From assembly GCF_029784135.1 (NCBI RefSeq), contig NC_073746.1, positions 302,199,455 through 302,263,454 of the forward strand: a stretch of DNA of 64,000 bases, in the 5' to 3' direction. Numbering within the stretch: position 1 is the first letter of the stretch; each line of letters starts with the position of its first letter. The notes below the pieces were generated by a model. The model ran no database searches. It was not told where the DNA came from and saw only the letters and a list, made by a program, of their open reading frames with translations. Source of the DNA: Toxorhynchites rutilus septentrionalis. Lineage: Eukaryota; Arthropoda; Insecta; Diptera; Culicidae. Shown here piece by piece: positions 22,801 through 35,437 of this stretch. The position numbers and the translations under genes are program-made.

Positions 22801-23289
22801 TCATCCCGATTTATGACATTAAATGAGACATAACATAACAGAAAATGTCATGACTCCCAAATACTAGTAAGCATTTGTATAATATACACGGTACAGCAAT
22901 ATAAGATTAATACGAGCGAGCGAAACAAAAAACAAATAAGCTTTCCGCATACTTTGCCACATACACGGCCCAGACCGAGATAGATATTGTTCTCCTTCAT
23001 GCGTTCCTTTTTTACTCTTAGAAAACACTTCCCAACTTCATTTTATAATCAGGTGCAATATTATCACGTATTTGCTGAACATGCTGAAGCATCATTAGCC
23101 ATGTGGATAGCGTGGTCGTGTAAAATATCTTTGCCACTGATGCTCGTATGGAGTTTTTTTTTTGGCACAATCCCAAATGAAATGAGAAAATAAAACGGAA
23201 AGAGATGTCTGCACGCATACATACAAACTATTTTTAAGCTATTAAAACAGCTCATTATTTGCGCAATTGACTCTCCAGTGCACTAAATG

Positions 23290-23595
23290 GCATCATTTCT
23301 GCCAAAGATGACATGTTTTCTGCCAACGCTAGTTTGGGTGTGTGGCAGCACCCTTGCACTTAGAGAGGAGGTAGGTGTGTCGAACTACCATAGAAACGTT
23401 TCGTGCCCCCTAAACCCTCCACATGCCAAATATGGCTCGAAATACTTGAATAGTTTTCGAGTTATGCAGAAATTTGTGTTTCATTTATATAGGGTGTTTC
23501 ATTCATTTATATTATTTGTGTTTCATTTGATTCCATTTGTTTGATTAGCTCTCGAGTTGCTCGGACAGACAGACAGACAGAAATCCATTTATATA
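23290..23595 (+). repeat. CAGA-tailed interspersed repeat
   Basis: It contains TAGTTTTCGAGTTATGCAGA and TTTGTGTTTCATTT phrases and ends in (CAGA)n then AAATCCATTTATATA, into which the DD41D mariner is inserted. The relative at 43200-43525 runs in the opposite direction. Non-coding; the family is not identified. Confidence 0.6.
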
Positions 23596-24857
23596 CAGGG
23601 TTTTCCAACTTCAAATTCCGAAAGTAAATTGAAATAAAACACACTTAGAATTCGAATTTCGATGAAACTTTTATTTCAAATTAAAGTTTGGTTTATACCA
23701 TTATGTGTGAAATACAACATCATTCAAATGTCCACCTAGGGCTTCCTCGCACACCTTGATCCGGAACAGGTAATTTTCGATGATTTTTCGGCACATATGG
23801 GGCGGTATCGGTTTGCGGAGAGTTGGCATAGACACGGTCTTTCGCATAACCCCACAAAAAAAAGTCTAGCGGGTTCAAATCGCATAATGTGGACGGCCAA
23901 TTGGCATCACCAAAACGCGAAATTATGCGTCCCTCAAATTTCGTTCGCAATATGGCCATGTTCGGTCGTGTTGTGTGGCACGTGGCGTCGACCTGCTGAA
24001 ACCACATGTCATCCGTATCCATATCTTCAATTTGTGGCAAAAAAAATCGGTTAACATGCGGCCATAGCGCTCACCATTCACAGTTACAGTCTAGCCGTCC
24101 TCATTTTCAAAGAAATACGGCCCGATGACTCCACCAGACCATAATAAGCACCAAACAGTGACTTTTGGCGGATGCAATGGCCTCTCAACAATCACGTATG
24201 GTTTTTCTGAGCCCCATATACGGAAATTTTGGGTGTTCACATAGCTACCGAGCTCAAAATGTGCCTCATCGCTGAAGAAAATTTGATGCGAAAATTCAGC
24301 ATTTTGCTGCTGTTGTTCGTTCACCCAATCGACGTATGCCCGACGCATTCCATGGTCACCACGCTCTAATTTTTGTACCAGTTGGACTTTATATGGATGT
24401 AGGTGCAAGTCCAAATGCAAAATTCGCCACAATGATGTGTTTGACAAGCCCAATTGCTGAGCACGCCGTGGAATCGAACCATTCGGGTCATCCTCCACAC
24501 TGGCAGCAACAGCAGCAATATTTTCGGCCGAACGCACATTACGATGATGCACAGGTTTCACAATATCCGCTACGGATCCAGTTTGTTCGAATTTACGCAC
24601 TACATTAGCGATTGTGTGCTCTGTAGGCCGTCCATGACGACCAAAACCCGACCGTAATGCTCGAAAAACATTTGCCGGTTTTTCATCATTTTTATAGTAT
24701 AATTTAACAAAATTAACACGTTGTGCGATGCTAAAACGATCCATATTGTAAAATGGCAGATTTTCAACTAACGATATGACGCTTTGGTTGACAGCTATGT
24801 CAAACGGTTGTCAGCGCAGGGCTGTATACTTTCGGAAGCCCGAAATGGAAAACCCTG
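23596..24857 (-). mobile_element. DD41D Tc1/mariner element, near full length
   Basis: Inverted repeats beginning CAGGGTTTTCCA are flanked by TA (23594-23595, 24858-24859). At 1262 bp it is full length for the group. The transposase on the minus strand covers nearly the whole element but is broken. Confidence 0.9.
23720..24744 (-). pseudogene. DD41D transposase with stop, frameshift and catalytic change
   Basis: ATG 24744 opens MDRFSIAQRVNFVKLYYKND. Helix-turn-helix sequence follows (TEHTIANVVRKFEQTG; RAQQLGLSNTSLWRILHLD), then the first catalytic Asp in IFFSDEAHFELGSY (about residue 160). A TAG stop after ENEDG (24091-24093) is followed in frame by TVTVNGERYG. A one-base shift in a T run near 24040 then moves the frame to LPQIEDMDTDD. 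The second catalytic motif reads WFQQVDATCHT where active relatives have QQDG, so the Asp is shifted by one position. The third (PLDFFLWGY) is present. Its C-terminal part is also out of frame. It is a recent-looking but inactive copy. Confidence 0.85.
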
Positions 24858-24910
24858 TATATATAGATAGATGAACAATCGCTGGGATGGCATTTCAGAA
24901 GTTGACGTTA

Positions 24911-25343
24911 TTGAGTTGCCCGAAAAGTAATTGTTGATTTTTTCGTTGAAAATAAAATGCGATTTGCGTTATGATAATTATTTATTGAACAATTAAACAT
25001 CAGAGAAGAAGGGTAAATTTTTCATTAAAACAAAAATATCTCTGTGTTGAAAGGTCCTGCTGGAACAATAAAGAAATCAAATGGAAGCTGGTTGATAAGG
25101 CTAATTGGATTTGCTTTTTGGAAAAGCAGAAATGAATCGCTTTTTATTTCTTACCGATATTTTTGTCTACTACATCTACACACACCAAGATAAAGAAATT
25201 TGTTCGCAAAATATTCCAATACTTGAGAGTTTAAACTTTAAAATGATGTACATCCCATCTTTATACGTTCAATCCATGTACAAAAAAAAAATATTTTATT
25301 TTTAATGAAACAAAAATCGACAATAACTTCTCGGTTAACCCAA
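24911..25343. mobile_element. mariner-type MITE
   Basis: The ends are imperfect inverted repeats (TTGAGTTGCCCGAAAAGTAA at left; TTGGGTTAACCGAGAAGTTA reading in from the right), flanked by TA duplications (24909-24910, 25344-25345). At 433 bp it has no transposase. Confidence 0.7.
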
Positions 25344-25345
25344 TA

Positions 25346-28300
25346 GCATTTGGTGAATTATGTCTCTCTCTTTCTCTCCAAAGATAATAAATTGATAGAA
25401 TTAATGGTTCTCCGTGTATCTACGGAAAAAGCATACAAAATCGAAATTTATGAAACATAAATTTACAGATGTGTGATAATGTGAAACAATTATGCCAAAA
25501 AACAATGGCCCATCCGCCATTCATGCTTGCCACGATAGCTATCCTTGCTAGCCGGCTGGGCACGACGAGTCAGACTGCTCTCTTTTTGTGTTCTTCCGCC
25601 TATCATCGGCAAAGCGAAACAACAACTGTTCTTCATTTCAGCTGCACATTTCTTGATTTTTCTGAAATTGTATCAAGAGAGCATGCCGATGATATCGGTC
25701 GGTGAGACGTTTTAGATTTAGTTTATTTCCTCACTTTTTCTTTCTCTCGCTTCCCCACAATCGCAAAACATCTTCCGCACAACCGGTCGCAGAAGCATGC
25801 TTGGATGAGTTTTTCATTTTCTCATAGTGCCTTCCGATCGAAGACGCGCTCTCTGTCTGTTGCCGCCACAGCATCCAACGTGTTGCGCCTATTCCCGGCA
25901 CACCGCGATACCTGAGTGGGGAAAATATTTGATAAGGCTAGAAGGAGGAAGAGAAGATATACCAAAGCGTCTTGAAACTGCAACTAGTGCGGAGTCGTGC
26001 TGCAGAGCATAGATGATGCTGTCGTAGTGCTCGGGGTTGCATAGCTTCGCCTTCAAATGGATGCAGTTTTCTCGTCGTTTAACATTACCTTTTTTGCTGC
26101 TTACTCACTGCGATCATAGAAGTGCAGATAGCCAGCGAATTTCCTCAATGGCATCCAACTAGTTTGCGACCCCCGGAACAGTCGTGTGAGGTCGAGCTGA
26201 GTCCGAGCTCGTTGCAATGTGACAATCGCCAGCGCCTGTGCAAATGCCTGTTTGGGAACGATGATAGCTTTGGGTTCTTTGCGATAGTTGCAAAGTCATA
26301 GTTTCACTGTCAATTTCACCTCTGGCAAAATGTTATTATTTTAACTTTCGCCGGAAATTTAATTAGTTTGCCACATTTATTGAAACCTATTTTTTGTGTT
26401 TTTTAATTAATAACGGTAAATTGTGAGGTGGTTCAACAAAAGGTATAGATTTTCTTCATACAACCAAGAGTTCCTGGGATGTTTTTTTTTAATTTTTATT
26501 GTGTTATAAAATAGAACCGTGGGAATTAACGGGTGGCAACTAAAATATAGGAATTTCTTTTTCACGTTGTTAAAAAAAATGATAAACATACTTGAAGCAG
26601 ACCTGATTTATTGAAATCAAAGATACATTTTCCTTTGTTGAAAGAAAAAAAATATGAACATTTGAAAACGGTCAATCATGGGCTCTTCAGCGAGGCTTCC
26701 GTTTTATGTTGGAACAAGAGCGTTGTACGGCCAACATGTCAGCTTTGCGAATGCATCTCTTGATTCTACCAATCAACTATTGGCAATTCGTGGCTCTCCA
26801 GTTATTTTTGTACACCAAGGAGCTCAAGGAATTCCGGAGAGCAGGCAGGGCATTCAGGAACGATTGTATTTTTTTTGTGATGACGCTTTATCTGGCCAAA
26901 GCACGTATTGTCTATCTGCATGACGTTTTCGTTGAAACGGGATCGAACATCCGTTCTGGTACACATCTTGAGCCAGTTACGAGCCAGTTGGCCGTAAATG
27001 CTGGACCGAAGGTTTTTCTTCGCCGTCGAAAACGGCTCCCGAAAGGGCAAGTGGAATGGTAGCACTTAAAATAATTTGGCTATCTACAGCGCACAGTAGA
27101 TCTCTCACCGGCGGGGGAGGGTAAATGTACCTTTGCTTTCCCACTTTTTCACCAAAGTCGCGGACAAGCATTTACATACCATGTACAATTGGTATTTTCG
27201 GAACTGGGAGATATGATATTACAACGAAATGTACTTTTGATGACGAAAGACGACCGTGTTCTCGCAATGAGGAATATATTTGAACTGTTCTTTTTTGGTT
27301 CGGGGTCAGTGGTCATATAGATCGAACACTGACCACGATCGTTCGAGTGATCACGGTATTTCTCCTTATCTCTCTATCGCTATTTTGATAGTATATAACT
27401 GTAGCTTTAGGGTAATACTATTGATTGTTGCCTTATTGCTATGGGGTTGGGAATTATACTATAGGGCCTCAATAGATAGCCAAACTAGAGGGCTTGATTT
27501 GTGGCTTAGAACTACCTCTCTCGGTGATAGCAATGCACAGCATTCTGTTCAAACTTATGTTTAAATTTATATTTTATGTTCGGAGATGCAGTAGTGTAGT
27601 AGATGCAGTTTTATGTACGTCTTCAAAAGAGGGAAATAACTTCCGTCGTCCAAAACAAAACAATTCCCGAATTTTTTTTTATCAACCTGCGGTATTGGAA
27701 TTTCAGCGTCGAAATCTGTTTCTCAGTGTATAACGGGGCTCTTGTCTTCTTTCGACACTTTATTCTCACTCTTTCAAATGTTTTGCAGATTCAATGGTGA
27801 GCACAATTAACCTTTTTTGCATCATCCCGTTGGCTCAGTGAATCCTTGTTGTTGAAGGCACGAGTAAGACAACGAAGTCCTCTTGCATCCATAATTTTGA
27901 GTGGTATTTTACTACCTTGCTTGCGAGTAGTCGTTGAGGATCTAGGGATATGGTAAACAGTCGAAGCCGCAACATTTTCGCTTTTAAAATGTTATACCGT
28001 ATACTTTTTGACGATATATATGTAAAGTTCGTAGAACTCTACAACTCTCTCGCGAAATGTTTTTTGTTTCGATTGTTTCGACTTTTCAGCTAGTGTGCTA
28101 CTGTCATTCTAGAAACGAATTAGAGAACAGAACAAAACGGTAGAATGAGCGTCTCGATTCTCTCTTTTTTCTCCGACTGTAGTATGAGTGCATGTCAAAC
28201 AATTTCAAGAAAAAATGTACTTTGAATGTCATGTGATATTTTTTATTTTTTGTATTAATCAACTTGAGGAGGTTGTATTGTTAAACGATGTAAAACACTT

Positions 28301-29137
28301 AAAACTCAATCATATCATTTACGGTTCGTTTGCATTTTCGGCGCTACGATACCTTGTTTCTAATATTATCTTACTTCTCGGCAATCGTCAAGCGATTTTT
28401 CTGATTATATCAACAACAAAGCAAAGCTTCTAAATCGGCTCAGCAACGACAGATTTTTGAAGGAAAAAGTGAAACTAAAAATATTGTTGACCCTTCCAGT
28501 AGAGATGAATATGTGGCAACACTGATTACCATCATAATAGTGATAGTATCTAATTCGACATTGTGTTTTGTTTTCCGAGTTTGGGAAGCGATAGTAACAA
28601 TAATGGAATTTCAGGGTAAATGAACAATCTTTTGAAATGAAAATTATCAATGAGAATTAACTTTTCCTCATCGAATATGTATTCTACGTAAAAGACTAGC
28701 AGGTTTACTCGCGAATTGTGAACAAATATGAAACAAAAAATAGGTTTGATAATGTGGCAGCGTCAAATAAACTTGAAATACAAATGTCGCGTGTTATAAG
28801 ACATTTTTTTTCAGGGATGTCGAATGAACTAGAATTTTAGAACGTAAGCGACAAAAGACGCCGAACTTTATGAAAATTGTGTCAATGACGATCCCCGCAT
28901 TCAAGCCTGTTGACAACTACAAGGCTAGTGAATCGGTGGAATCGTCGTTGATTAAAGTTTGCTTTCATGTGTCTTTCTAACTTGTTGATTTTTGTGGTCC
29001 CTGTTCGTCTCCCGAATTTTTTATGTGACTCAGCCAGAATTTTCTTCATAATATATGTTTACAATCACCATTTTCCTATCTCTTCACCATCATCGATTTT
29101 GATTGAGAAATTTCAAATGGTCATTCATAAAACAAAC
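25346..29137. other. unrecognised region without identifiable genes
   Basis: Open frames of 60-118 residues occur (for example 25469-25705, 26678-26923 and 26706-27062 plus) but none shows a known domain, and overlapping frames compete. A GC-richer block at about 25530-26300 could be regulatory or exonic DNA of a host gene. No splice-supported exon chain could be built. Confidence 0.35.
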
Positions 29138-29140
29138 CAA

Positions 29141-29406
29141 TCAATTGAGGGGCTCAAAATGGAAGGGGTGTAAGTGACATCATCGATTTCTCTACATCGA
29201 CTCTCTCTTTTGGTCATAACTTAGCTGCAAACACATTCCCAGCTGTATTTGACAATGTGGAAGATAGGTCAGAACCTCATCTATCGGATTCTACAGCAAA
29301 CTCAAATTGGAACGCTTTTGCAGTTGAGTTATTAACTAAAGAAAAAGTTGATGAAGAGAAATCGATCAAATCACTCACACCCCTTTCATTCTGAACCTCT
29401 TAATTG
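29141..29406. mobile_element. short foldback MITE
   Basis: The two halves are inverted copies: CAATTGAGGGGCTCAAAATG and AAGGGGTGTAAGTGAC at the left match CAATTAAGAGGTTCAGAATG and AAGGGGTGTGAGTGAT read in from the right. The pairing continues past GATCGATTTCTCT and inward to a GCTGCAAA/TTTGCAGT pair. About 265 bp, non-coding; the target duplication is unclear. Confidence 0.7.
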
Positions 29407-29409
29407 TAA

Positions 29410-30500
29410 ATATTCAACTTCAACAATCACTTGAAATAGATGTCACGAAAGGTGTCTTCAAAATCAACAATTCAAACACAATTTTTTTTTTCCGATTTCT
29501 AGTTTTATATGAAGCGTTTCACTTCTCACCATCGTTTGACATTAAGCACCTATTGAGTTCCAAAAATAGTTTCTGAATTTGAGATACGTCTTAGCATAAA
29601 TATCAGTAACCGAATAGAGCGGGAGCTCCGTCACTTTTGCAATCAATCATCTACTGACTCATCCGTTCCGAGAAAGAGATGAACCCTTCAGTCGTCCGAA
29701 CGTTCGCAGCGTTTTTTCTCTCATTCGGACGGAAAAGCGAAACACATGTGCAACGAGTGCACGAGTGTGCCGTGATCGGAATGAACAGAGCGAAACCACA
29801 GGGAAGAATAGTTTGCCCTTTTCCCTCCCTCATCCACACGCGTTCATCAACACTTAAAGGCGGCTACTACTGCTGTTGTTCCTGCACTAGCCCAGGGGAA
29901 GTGCAACACGTGCCGATGAGTAAATAATGAGCGCATAATACCCCTTCACACGGTAAAAAGAGACAACAACAGCTGGACGAGTGATTATGTCTCAGTCTGA
30001 TTCGGAACCTTGATTCTGTTTTCTTTCCTCGTCCTCGAATAAGGAGAACACGAGACGAGTGGTTCCGTTTTCTGCTCTTTTCAATAGTTTCGTTCCCAAG
30101 GAAGCATGCGAGCAGTCTTAAGAAGCGCAAAGACGAAAGGATGCAGTTTTGCAGAAAGCAAAACCACACAGAACGATGCAGAGAGTGGCAGGGGAATCAA
30201 GGTCTTCGTGCTGTGAAGGGGAGTGAGACGATAGTTTCTCGTCACTATTGCAGTGTTGGTGTGTATCATTTCATCGTCATTGTTCGTTAGTCTGATACGG
30301 CTCTCAAGCTGCGATAAAAGCATTCATTAGCGCGCTAGCTATACCTGCAAGTTTTGGAGCAATCACGAGGTTCCGCTGATGCATGATGATGCGCAACAGG
30401 ATATTCGGTATTTTATCCGTATGCATAGAGGTCCTGTTACGTAACGTTGCCAGCAATTTACACTTCCAAAGGCGTCAAAAAGCGCAAATTATTTATTGTT
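29410..30500. other. unrecognised region
   Basis: About 29640-30330 is relatively GC-rich, with competing open frames on both strands (29679-29927 plus, 29867-30169 minus). No domain or RNA gene is recognised. Confidence 0.35.
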
Positions 30501-30504
30501 TTTT

Positions 30505-31813
30505 GACGTAGGATTACGTCTTTCGGAAACATATTGGGGTACAAATTAAAAATCGAAAAAATCGTGAAAATTGTCCAATTTCAAACGTTTATTACTCATT
30601 CATTTCATGATGGATTGATGAGATTTTTGCGTCAATCGATTTCGGCACTCCATAACAATTTTTTGTATTGAAGAGATAATATATGTCATGAAACTAACCA
30701 TCGAACAATTGAAAAATCTTAACCCCTATCCTAACGGCAATATCTACTTCTGATTGGTTGAAATTGACGACACATGCGGCGGGTCCCTAACAGGGACATC
30801 AAAACCAAGCTACCTGGGGGAAGTCGGCATTGCAAATAAATGAAAGTAGGGAGAGCTTTTGTTCATACCGATATGTATTCCCTGACAGATATATCTAAAC
30901 CAAGCTACCTGAGGGAAAAAAGAATTGCAAATATATGCCGGGGGCAATATATAGCAATAAGTCGGGGGCATTTTTATATTGTAAGTGAGGTGAGTAATAC
31001 GATTAATTCTTGCAAATAAAATTTAAATTTGGAATGATAATGTTAGTTGCTTCGTGAAATTTCATATCAATGACCGATTGTGTATTATGAAAAATTTAGC
31101 ACAAGTGTAAGTGTTAAATTATTAATGGTAGCAGTTGTGTCAAAAATGACTTGATATATGAAACGATTTATTTCAATTTTCATAAATAAAAATCAAGTTG
31201 TGTTCCCGCTCGAGAATGGGTCCTTTGATTCAAGCTCTCTGTTTTGTTGTGTTCATTTTTACCCAAGGAAAGTTTATACGGCGAGAAAAATTGGAAAAGT
31301 GAAAAAATATTAGAAAAAGTGATTTCCCATATGCTCTACATATAGTATTAGGTGTTGTTAGTCCAATTAAAATTCGCATTTGGGTTGAATAAACACTCAG
31401 AAAGTAAAAGTTATAAAAGAAAATTTCCTTTCCCATTTCAATTATGTTTTCTCTATATTAAAGCAACATGTTTTTACTGATGAGAAAAATTGATAATTGT
31501 GTAATTAGTAATTATGTTATATTACATTGGTAAGGAGACAATCTCGTCTAGGATTTCACCATATCTCGTTCCACTTCGGTATCTTTTATCTGATACGCAC
31601 CATCCAACGACTGTTTACCATCCTTCTGTCATCATCACTCGGTAAACACTAGTGGAGTGAACAAACAATATCCAATAACCAAACAAAACGGCCCTTTACA
31701 GGGTCAAAGAGTATAACGATATAATTCTTCAAATATATCCAAAATCAATACAGAGCCTAACGGAATCCTACGTCAACTATGCGGTCGTGTCTCAGAAACA
31801 ACCCTTCTGTGAC
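30505..31813 (+). mobile_element. GACG-family repeat element, copy 2
   Basis: It begins GACGTAGGATTACGTC after a T run and ends ...AATCCTACGTCAACTATGCG then CTGTGAC and a T run. It is collinear with copies 6 and 8 over its whole length, including the 96-bp-type units (about 30785-30960). A degenerate histone-type stem-loop lies at 31690-31705. It is more diverged than copies 6 and 8 are from each other. No coding capacity. Confidence 0.8.
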
Positions 31814-31819
31814 TTTTTT

Positions 31820-32395
31820 TGCATGTATTTTTCGATTTTTGAATATAAAAGGAATTTGGTTTTTGATTCATCCCCCTAAAGTCCGAGAACATCTTTCTCA
31901 CATGAAAAAAATAAATCTCAGGAGGTGATAGACGATCATATTTGATAAAAAAAATCCTTCTACGAATATGTTGTTTCGGACTCTGCAACCCTAAACTGGC
32001 GCTATTTGAATTTGATTTGAAAGATGAGAAAATTTAGTATAGGATATAGTAGTGGAACGTCTAAATTAGTAGATTTTAATAATATTTTGGAAGTGAAAAA
32101 CTTAAAAGTTAATAATTTTTAATGTGTTTTCATTAATTTCATCCTTAAAATTTATATTAAACTAGATTGTTTCTATCAATTAAATTGAAGCTCTCTAACC
32201 GCTCTACAATTTGTTCTATGACACCCAACTTCTATCTTTCTCAGTTTGGCTGCAATATCGATATAAACAATTCCTGGTGAAAGTTCAAGCAACCCCACTG
32301 TACATGTAATAGCCACTTAATTTACATCTTAACGTTGAAAAGTTACATTTCTTCTTGAAATAAGTTATATTTGTAATATAAAGGTAATTTTTTTT
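31820..32395. other. unrecognised AT-rich DNA
   Basis: Nothing recognised. From about 32400 it grades into a repeat rich in the phrase TATATAATCGAGTCTGTATA. Confidence 0.4.
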
Positions 32396-32448
32396 CCAAA
32401 ACTGCATATAGTCGAATCCAAAATTGTATATAATCGAGTCTGTATATA

Positions 32449-33322
32449 AAGCCTGTCCACATTAAATTTGGGACACCAAGATGATGCCAGTAAAACAAAA
32501 ATTCACGCAATACAACAAAACCGATTGTTTATTTCAGTAAAATAGACTTATATCTAAAACAAGGAATGCTTACTTCGATGGTCATTATATTGTCTGTAAA
32601 ATTCACGAACTTTCTTGAGAACATCTGCCATTAGGCTCCGTACAGTATCCTCAGATATGCTGGCGGCGGGGCTTTTCCATCTCCTCTTGCAATCATTAAT
32701 GCCATTCGCTTTCTTCTTAGTTTCGAATAGTTTTCGCATAATCAGAGCCCGGTACTTTTCCACTGGGCGAAGTTCTGGACAATTCGGTGGATTTGCTGTT
32801 TTTGGCATATATTTGACCTCATGTGCATTATACCATTCCAGGATGGATTTTGCATAGTAACAAGAGGCCAAAACAACGCTGGAGAGTCGTGGTTTGTTAC
32901 GAATGGTAGCAACCGCTTCTGGAGACATTCCTTCTCGTAGACATCTATGTTGATAGTGCCGGTGGAGACGAAAGACTTAGATTTTCGGCCACAACTGCAT
33001 ATGGCCTGCCAAACCAAGTACTTTTTGGGGAATTTAGACTGCTTCTTGGTCCGGAAACACTTGGCTACAGCATTCCTTCGCATTGCAGTATAAAAAGCGA
33101 GACCCGGAAGCTGTTTGAAGTCTTCGAGAACATAAGTTTCTGTTTCTGTCCATCTGTCGGGAGCATACTTTTCGATTTGTTCCGCTTATAACCCACATGT
33201 TGGACAGCGAAATAAAGAGGAGAGTTTCAGCTGTCATGTAGGTGAAATATTTCATTGGTTAGTGACATATTTCATAAACTACACTGAAAGAAAAGTGTCC
33301 GAAATTTCACGTGGACAGGCTT
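32449..33322 (-). mobile_element. ITmD37E-like Tc1/mariner element, decayed
   Basis: Inverted repeats begin AAGCCTGTCCAC with a shared GGACAC further in, and are flanked by TA (32447-32448, 33323-33324). The 874-bp length implies internal loss. It is inserted in a pogo-like repeat whose sequence continues at 33325 (ATCGGGTCCGACCTGT), matching the inverse of 63865-63895. Confidence 0.8.
32554..33255 (-). pseudogene. ITmD37E-like transposase relic
   Basis: Minus-strand fragments in different frames read KYLVWQAICSCGRKS and ECLQKRLLPFV, then LASCYYAKSILEWYNAHEVK and CPELRPVEKY, with the Glu spaced as in the DD37E group. They align with the transposase at 9678-10128 but are much diverged. The second Asp is lost at a frame break (the FWP/LASC junction near 32880). 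The N-terminal DNA-binding domain is absent. Inactive. Confidence 0.75.
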
Positions 33323-33344
33323 TAATCGGGTCCGACCTGTGTTA

Positions 33345-34959
33345 TGTTTTATGATTTTGCACTGTGACTATACTGTTTTTACAATCAATTAAAAAATGTT
33401 TTTACGCTTTTCGACGTTTCGAAGTTCCACCGGCCTCAAATTGTTCTTGTTACGCTTTCCATTTAGCCCGCACCAAGAGGATTTGCACAATATCAATGTT
33501 GGTCTCCGTTCCCAAAAATAAAATAATCATAAATACGACTAGAATGTAGTCACATATCGTAAAACATCCGTAAACAAAGAATTTCTCTTATATTTCCTTA
33601 TTTTGTAACTGTTAGTCTGTAGCGTGTGCCACATATTTCATTTGAGAACCCCTCGTACAATTGATTTCTTCGTATGTTCAGAGCTTTTGGCTACCTTTGA
33701 TTGTGTATGAGATGCCAGGCGAAGCGACTGTATGGTTTCCCCTCTTTTTTTTTGAATTTATACTCCGAATGAGTGTCGGCACCGATAGCTTGTGCTAACT
33801 GGCTGCTGCTGCAAAGCTCTCGAGACTGGACTTTCCGCTGACGAGATTTTCTCCCAGCGACGGAGAGACAACCTTAAAAGTTTTCTTTGAGCTTGAGCTT
33901 GGGTAGACTGTACGGTTCGTAGTTGCTCTCCGTGATTGACCTGAACCAACCAAATTGCACAAATAACACACAGAACGACGCTTGGGATTAGCAAATCATT
34001 CTCGTTGTGCATTTCTCGGTGATTCGAGCATTAAATGGTCGTTAACGACGCCGGCCACGTCCTTACAGTCACCAGGGGAAGGGAAGGAATGTTAGTATGA
34101 TATTCGCCGCCCGAAGGCCAGAAGGGTCGCCTCTATAGCGTGGTTCCCTAGTGTTTATCATGGGAGGGATAGTTGTTATTGGGAGAGGTAAGAATCAGGA
34201 TTCACTGAAGTAAGTGATGTGATTATGAAAACGCGAACTATGGACCACTCAACAGAACGAAATTCTGAAAATTTCATATCTCAACACGCAGCAAAGATCT
34301 TTAGGTATCCTGAGAAGGAAAACCTGTAACATTAATTAGATTTTTCATTTCTCACACGTTTTTTTTTTTTGGATGACAACCTTAAGAGTTTTCTTTTTAC
34401 TTAAACTCGAATCCCCGGCGCGAAATTCGGCTTGACCGGGACTCGGAGGGTGATAGGTTGATGTCATAGGGAAGTCTGGAAACAATACCAAAAACAGGCT
34501 AATAACCACTTCGGTACATCTATTTTTTTTAAATAGTATGATTCAAAAAAGATTAAACTTAGATTTAGATTTTTATATACTTTTAAGTACATCATTGGGG
34601 CCCTTAAAGCCCGTTGATGAATTGACAAATAAAAAAAAATTAACCGCTTATCTGAGGATTCCACGCTTTCATCAAATCACTCCCGTTCGAACCGTGAAGG
34701 AGACAAGAAGGGAGTTTGAATTATTTCATTCACTTTTTTATATATTTCGAAAGGTATCCAGTAATACATTTTGTCGAGTTAGTTGCGTGAAATTAAGTGT
34801 TATTTTTGTTATCCCCGTGTGGCGAAAAAGTAGTGATAGGAAAATAACCACCGATCACCGAAACTATCTCTAGAGTGCGAAATTAATTATTAAGAGGTAA
34901 ATGTGCGTTTTTTGTTCACATTTGGCTTTGGCTGTCTATCACGTTTTTATTAAATCGAA
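33345..34959. other. unrecognised region, possible 5' flank of a gene
   Basis: No coding domain is recognised. The last ~200 bases before 34960 contain AGTTAGTTGCGTG and AAATTAAGTG phrases that would suit an insect promoter and 5' UTR, but this is speculative. Confidence 0.3.
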
Positions 34960-35154
34960 ATGAAGGAAGGAACCACTTCTGTCCCCGCGAAGCGAACATC
35001 CACTCGGCCGAAGCAGCAACAGATTTGCGATTCTTCAACGCATTCCAGAGATATCGACCTAAGCTATTTTGGTGACTCGAGCAGTGCGCAACCACGACCA
35101 ACAACAAAAAAGCGCACTGGAACGTGCGCGTCATCTGAACAGCAACGGAAGCAG
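34960..35154 (+). CDS. possible first coding exon of an unrecognised gene
   Basis: The ATG at 34960 sits in a favourable context (CGAAATGA). It opens a 65-codon frame rich in Ser, Thr, Gln and basic residues (MKEGTTSVPAKRTSTRPKQQ ... TKKRTGTCASSEQQRKQ). It ends at CAG followed by GTTTGC, an acceptable splice donor, in phase 0. Immediately after, at 35170, a SINE begins, as expected for intronic sequence. Without the splice the frame runs on into the SINE. No domain is visible; the composition suggests a disordered N-terminus. It could equally be a chance open frame, as no second exon was found. Confidence 0.33.
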
Positions 35155-35169
35155 GTTTGCTACCATACC

Positions 35170-35437
35170 TTCTTAAATGGCGTTAACGTTCCCTTTGGAA
35201 CTTTTGCCGTCTCAACGTATGCATTAACTAGCGTCATTTTATTAATACATAGTTGAGATTTCTTAAGCCAAATAACACGCCTTGAATGTATTCCGAGGCG
35301 CAAGCTCTAGAATACGCGTGACCACAGTGCAAGTCGAAGGAAATTTCTCTGACGAAAAATCCCCCGGCCAGAACGGGAATCGAACCCGAACACCCGGCAT
35401 GATAATGTGAGACGCTAACCACTCGGCCACGGATGCT
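35170..35437 (-). mobile_element. tRNA-derived SINE, Feilai-like
   Basis: On the minus strand it starts GCATCCGTGGCCGAGTGGTT (A-box) and has the B-box GGTTCGATTCC about 45 bases on. A body with TTTTTCGTCAGAGAAATTTC follows, and the tail ends in AAATCTCAACTATG...AATAAAATGACGC. This arrangement matches what I recall of Feilai, a SINE of Aedes aegypti. A 7-bp direct repeat (CCATACC, 35163-35169 and 35438-35444) is a plausible target duplication. Confidence 0.75.

Noticed and set aside
26678..27062. host membrane protein or receptor exon
   Set aside because: Two overlapping frames both look hydrophobic in parts, with no conserved motif and no supporting splice structure.
35370..35437. tRNA gene on the minus strand
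   Set aside because: A- and B-boxes are present but it is the head of a SINE with body and tail; cloverleaf pairing is not convincing.
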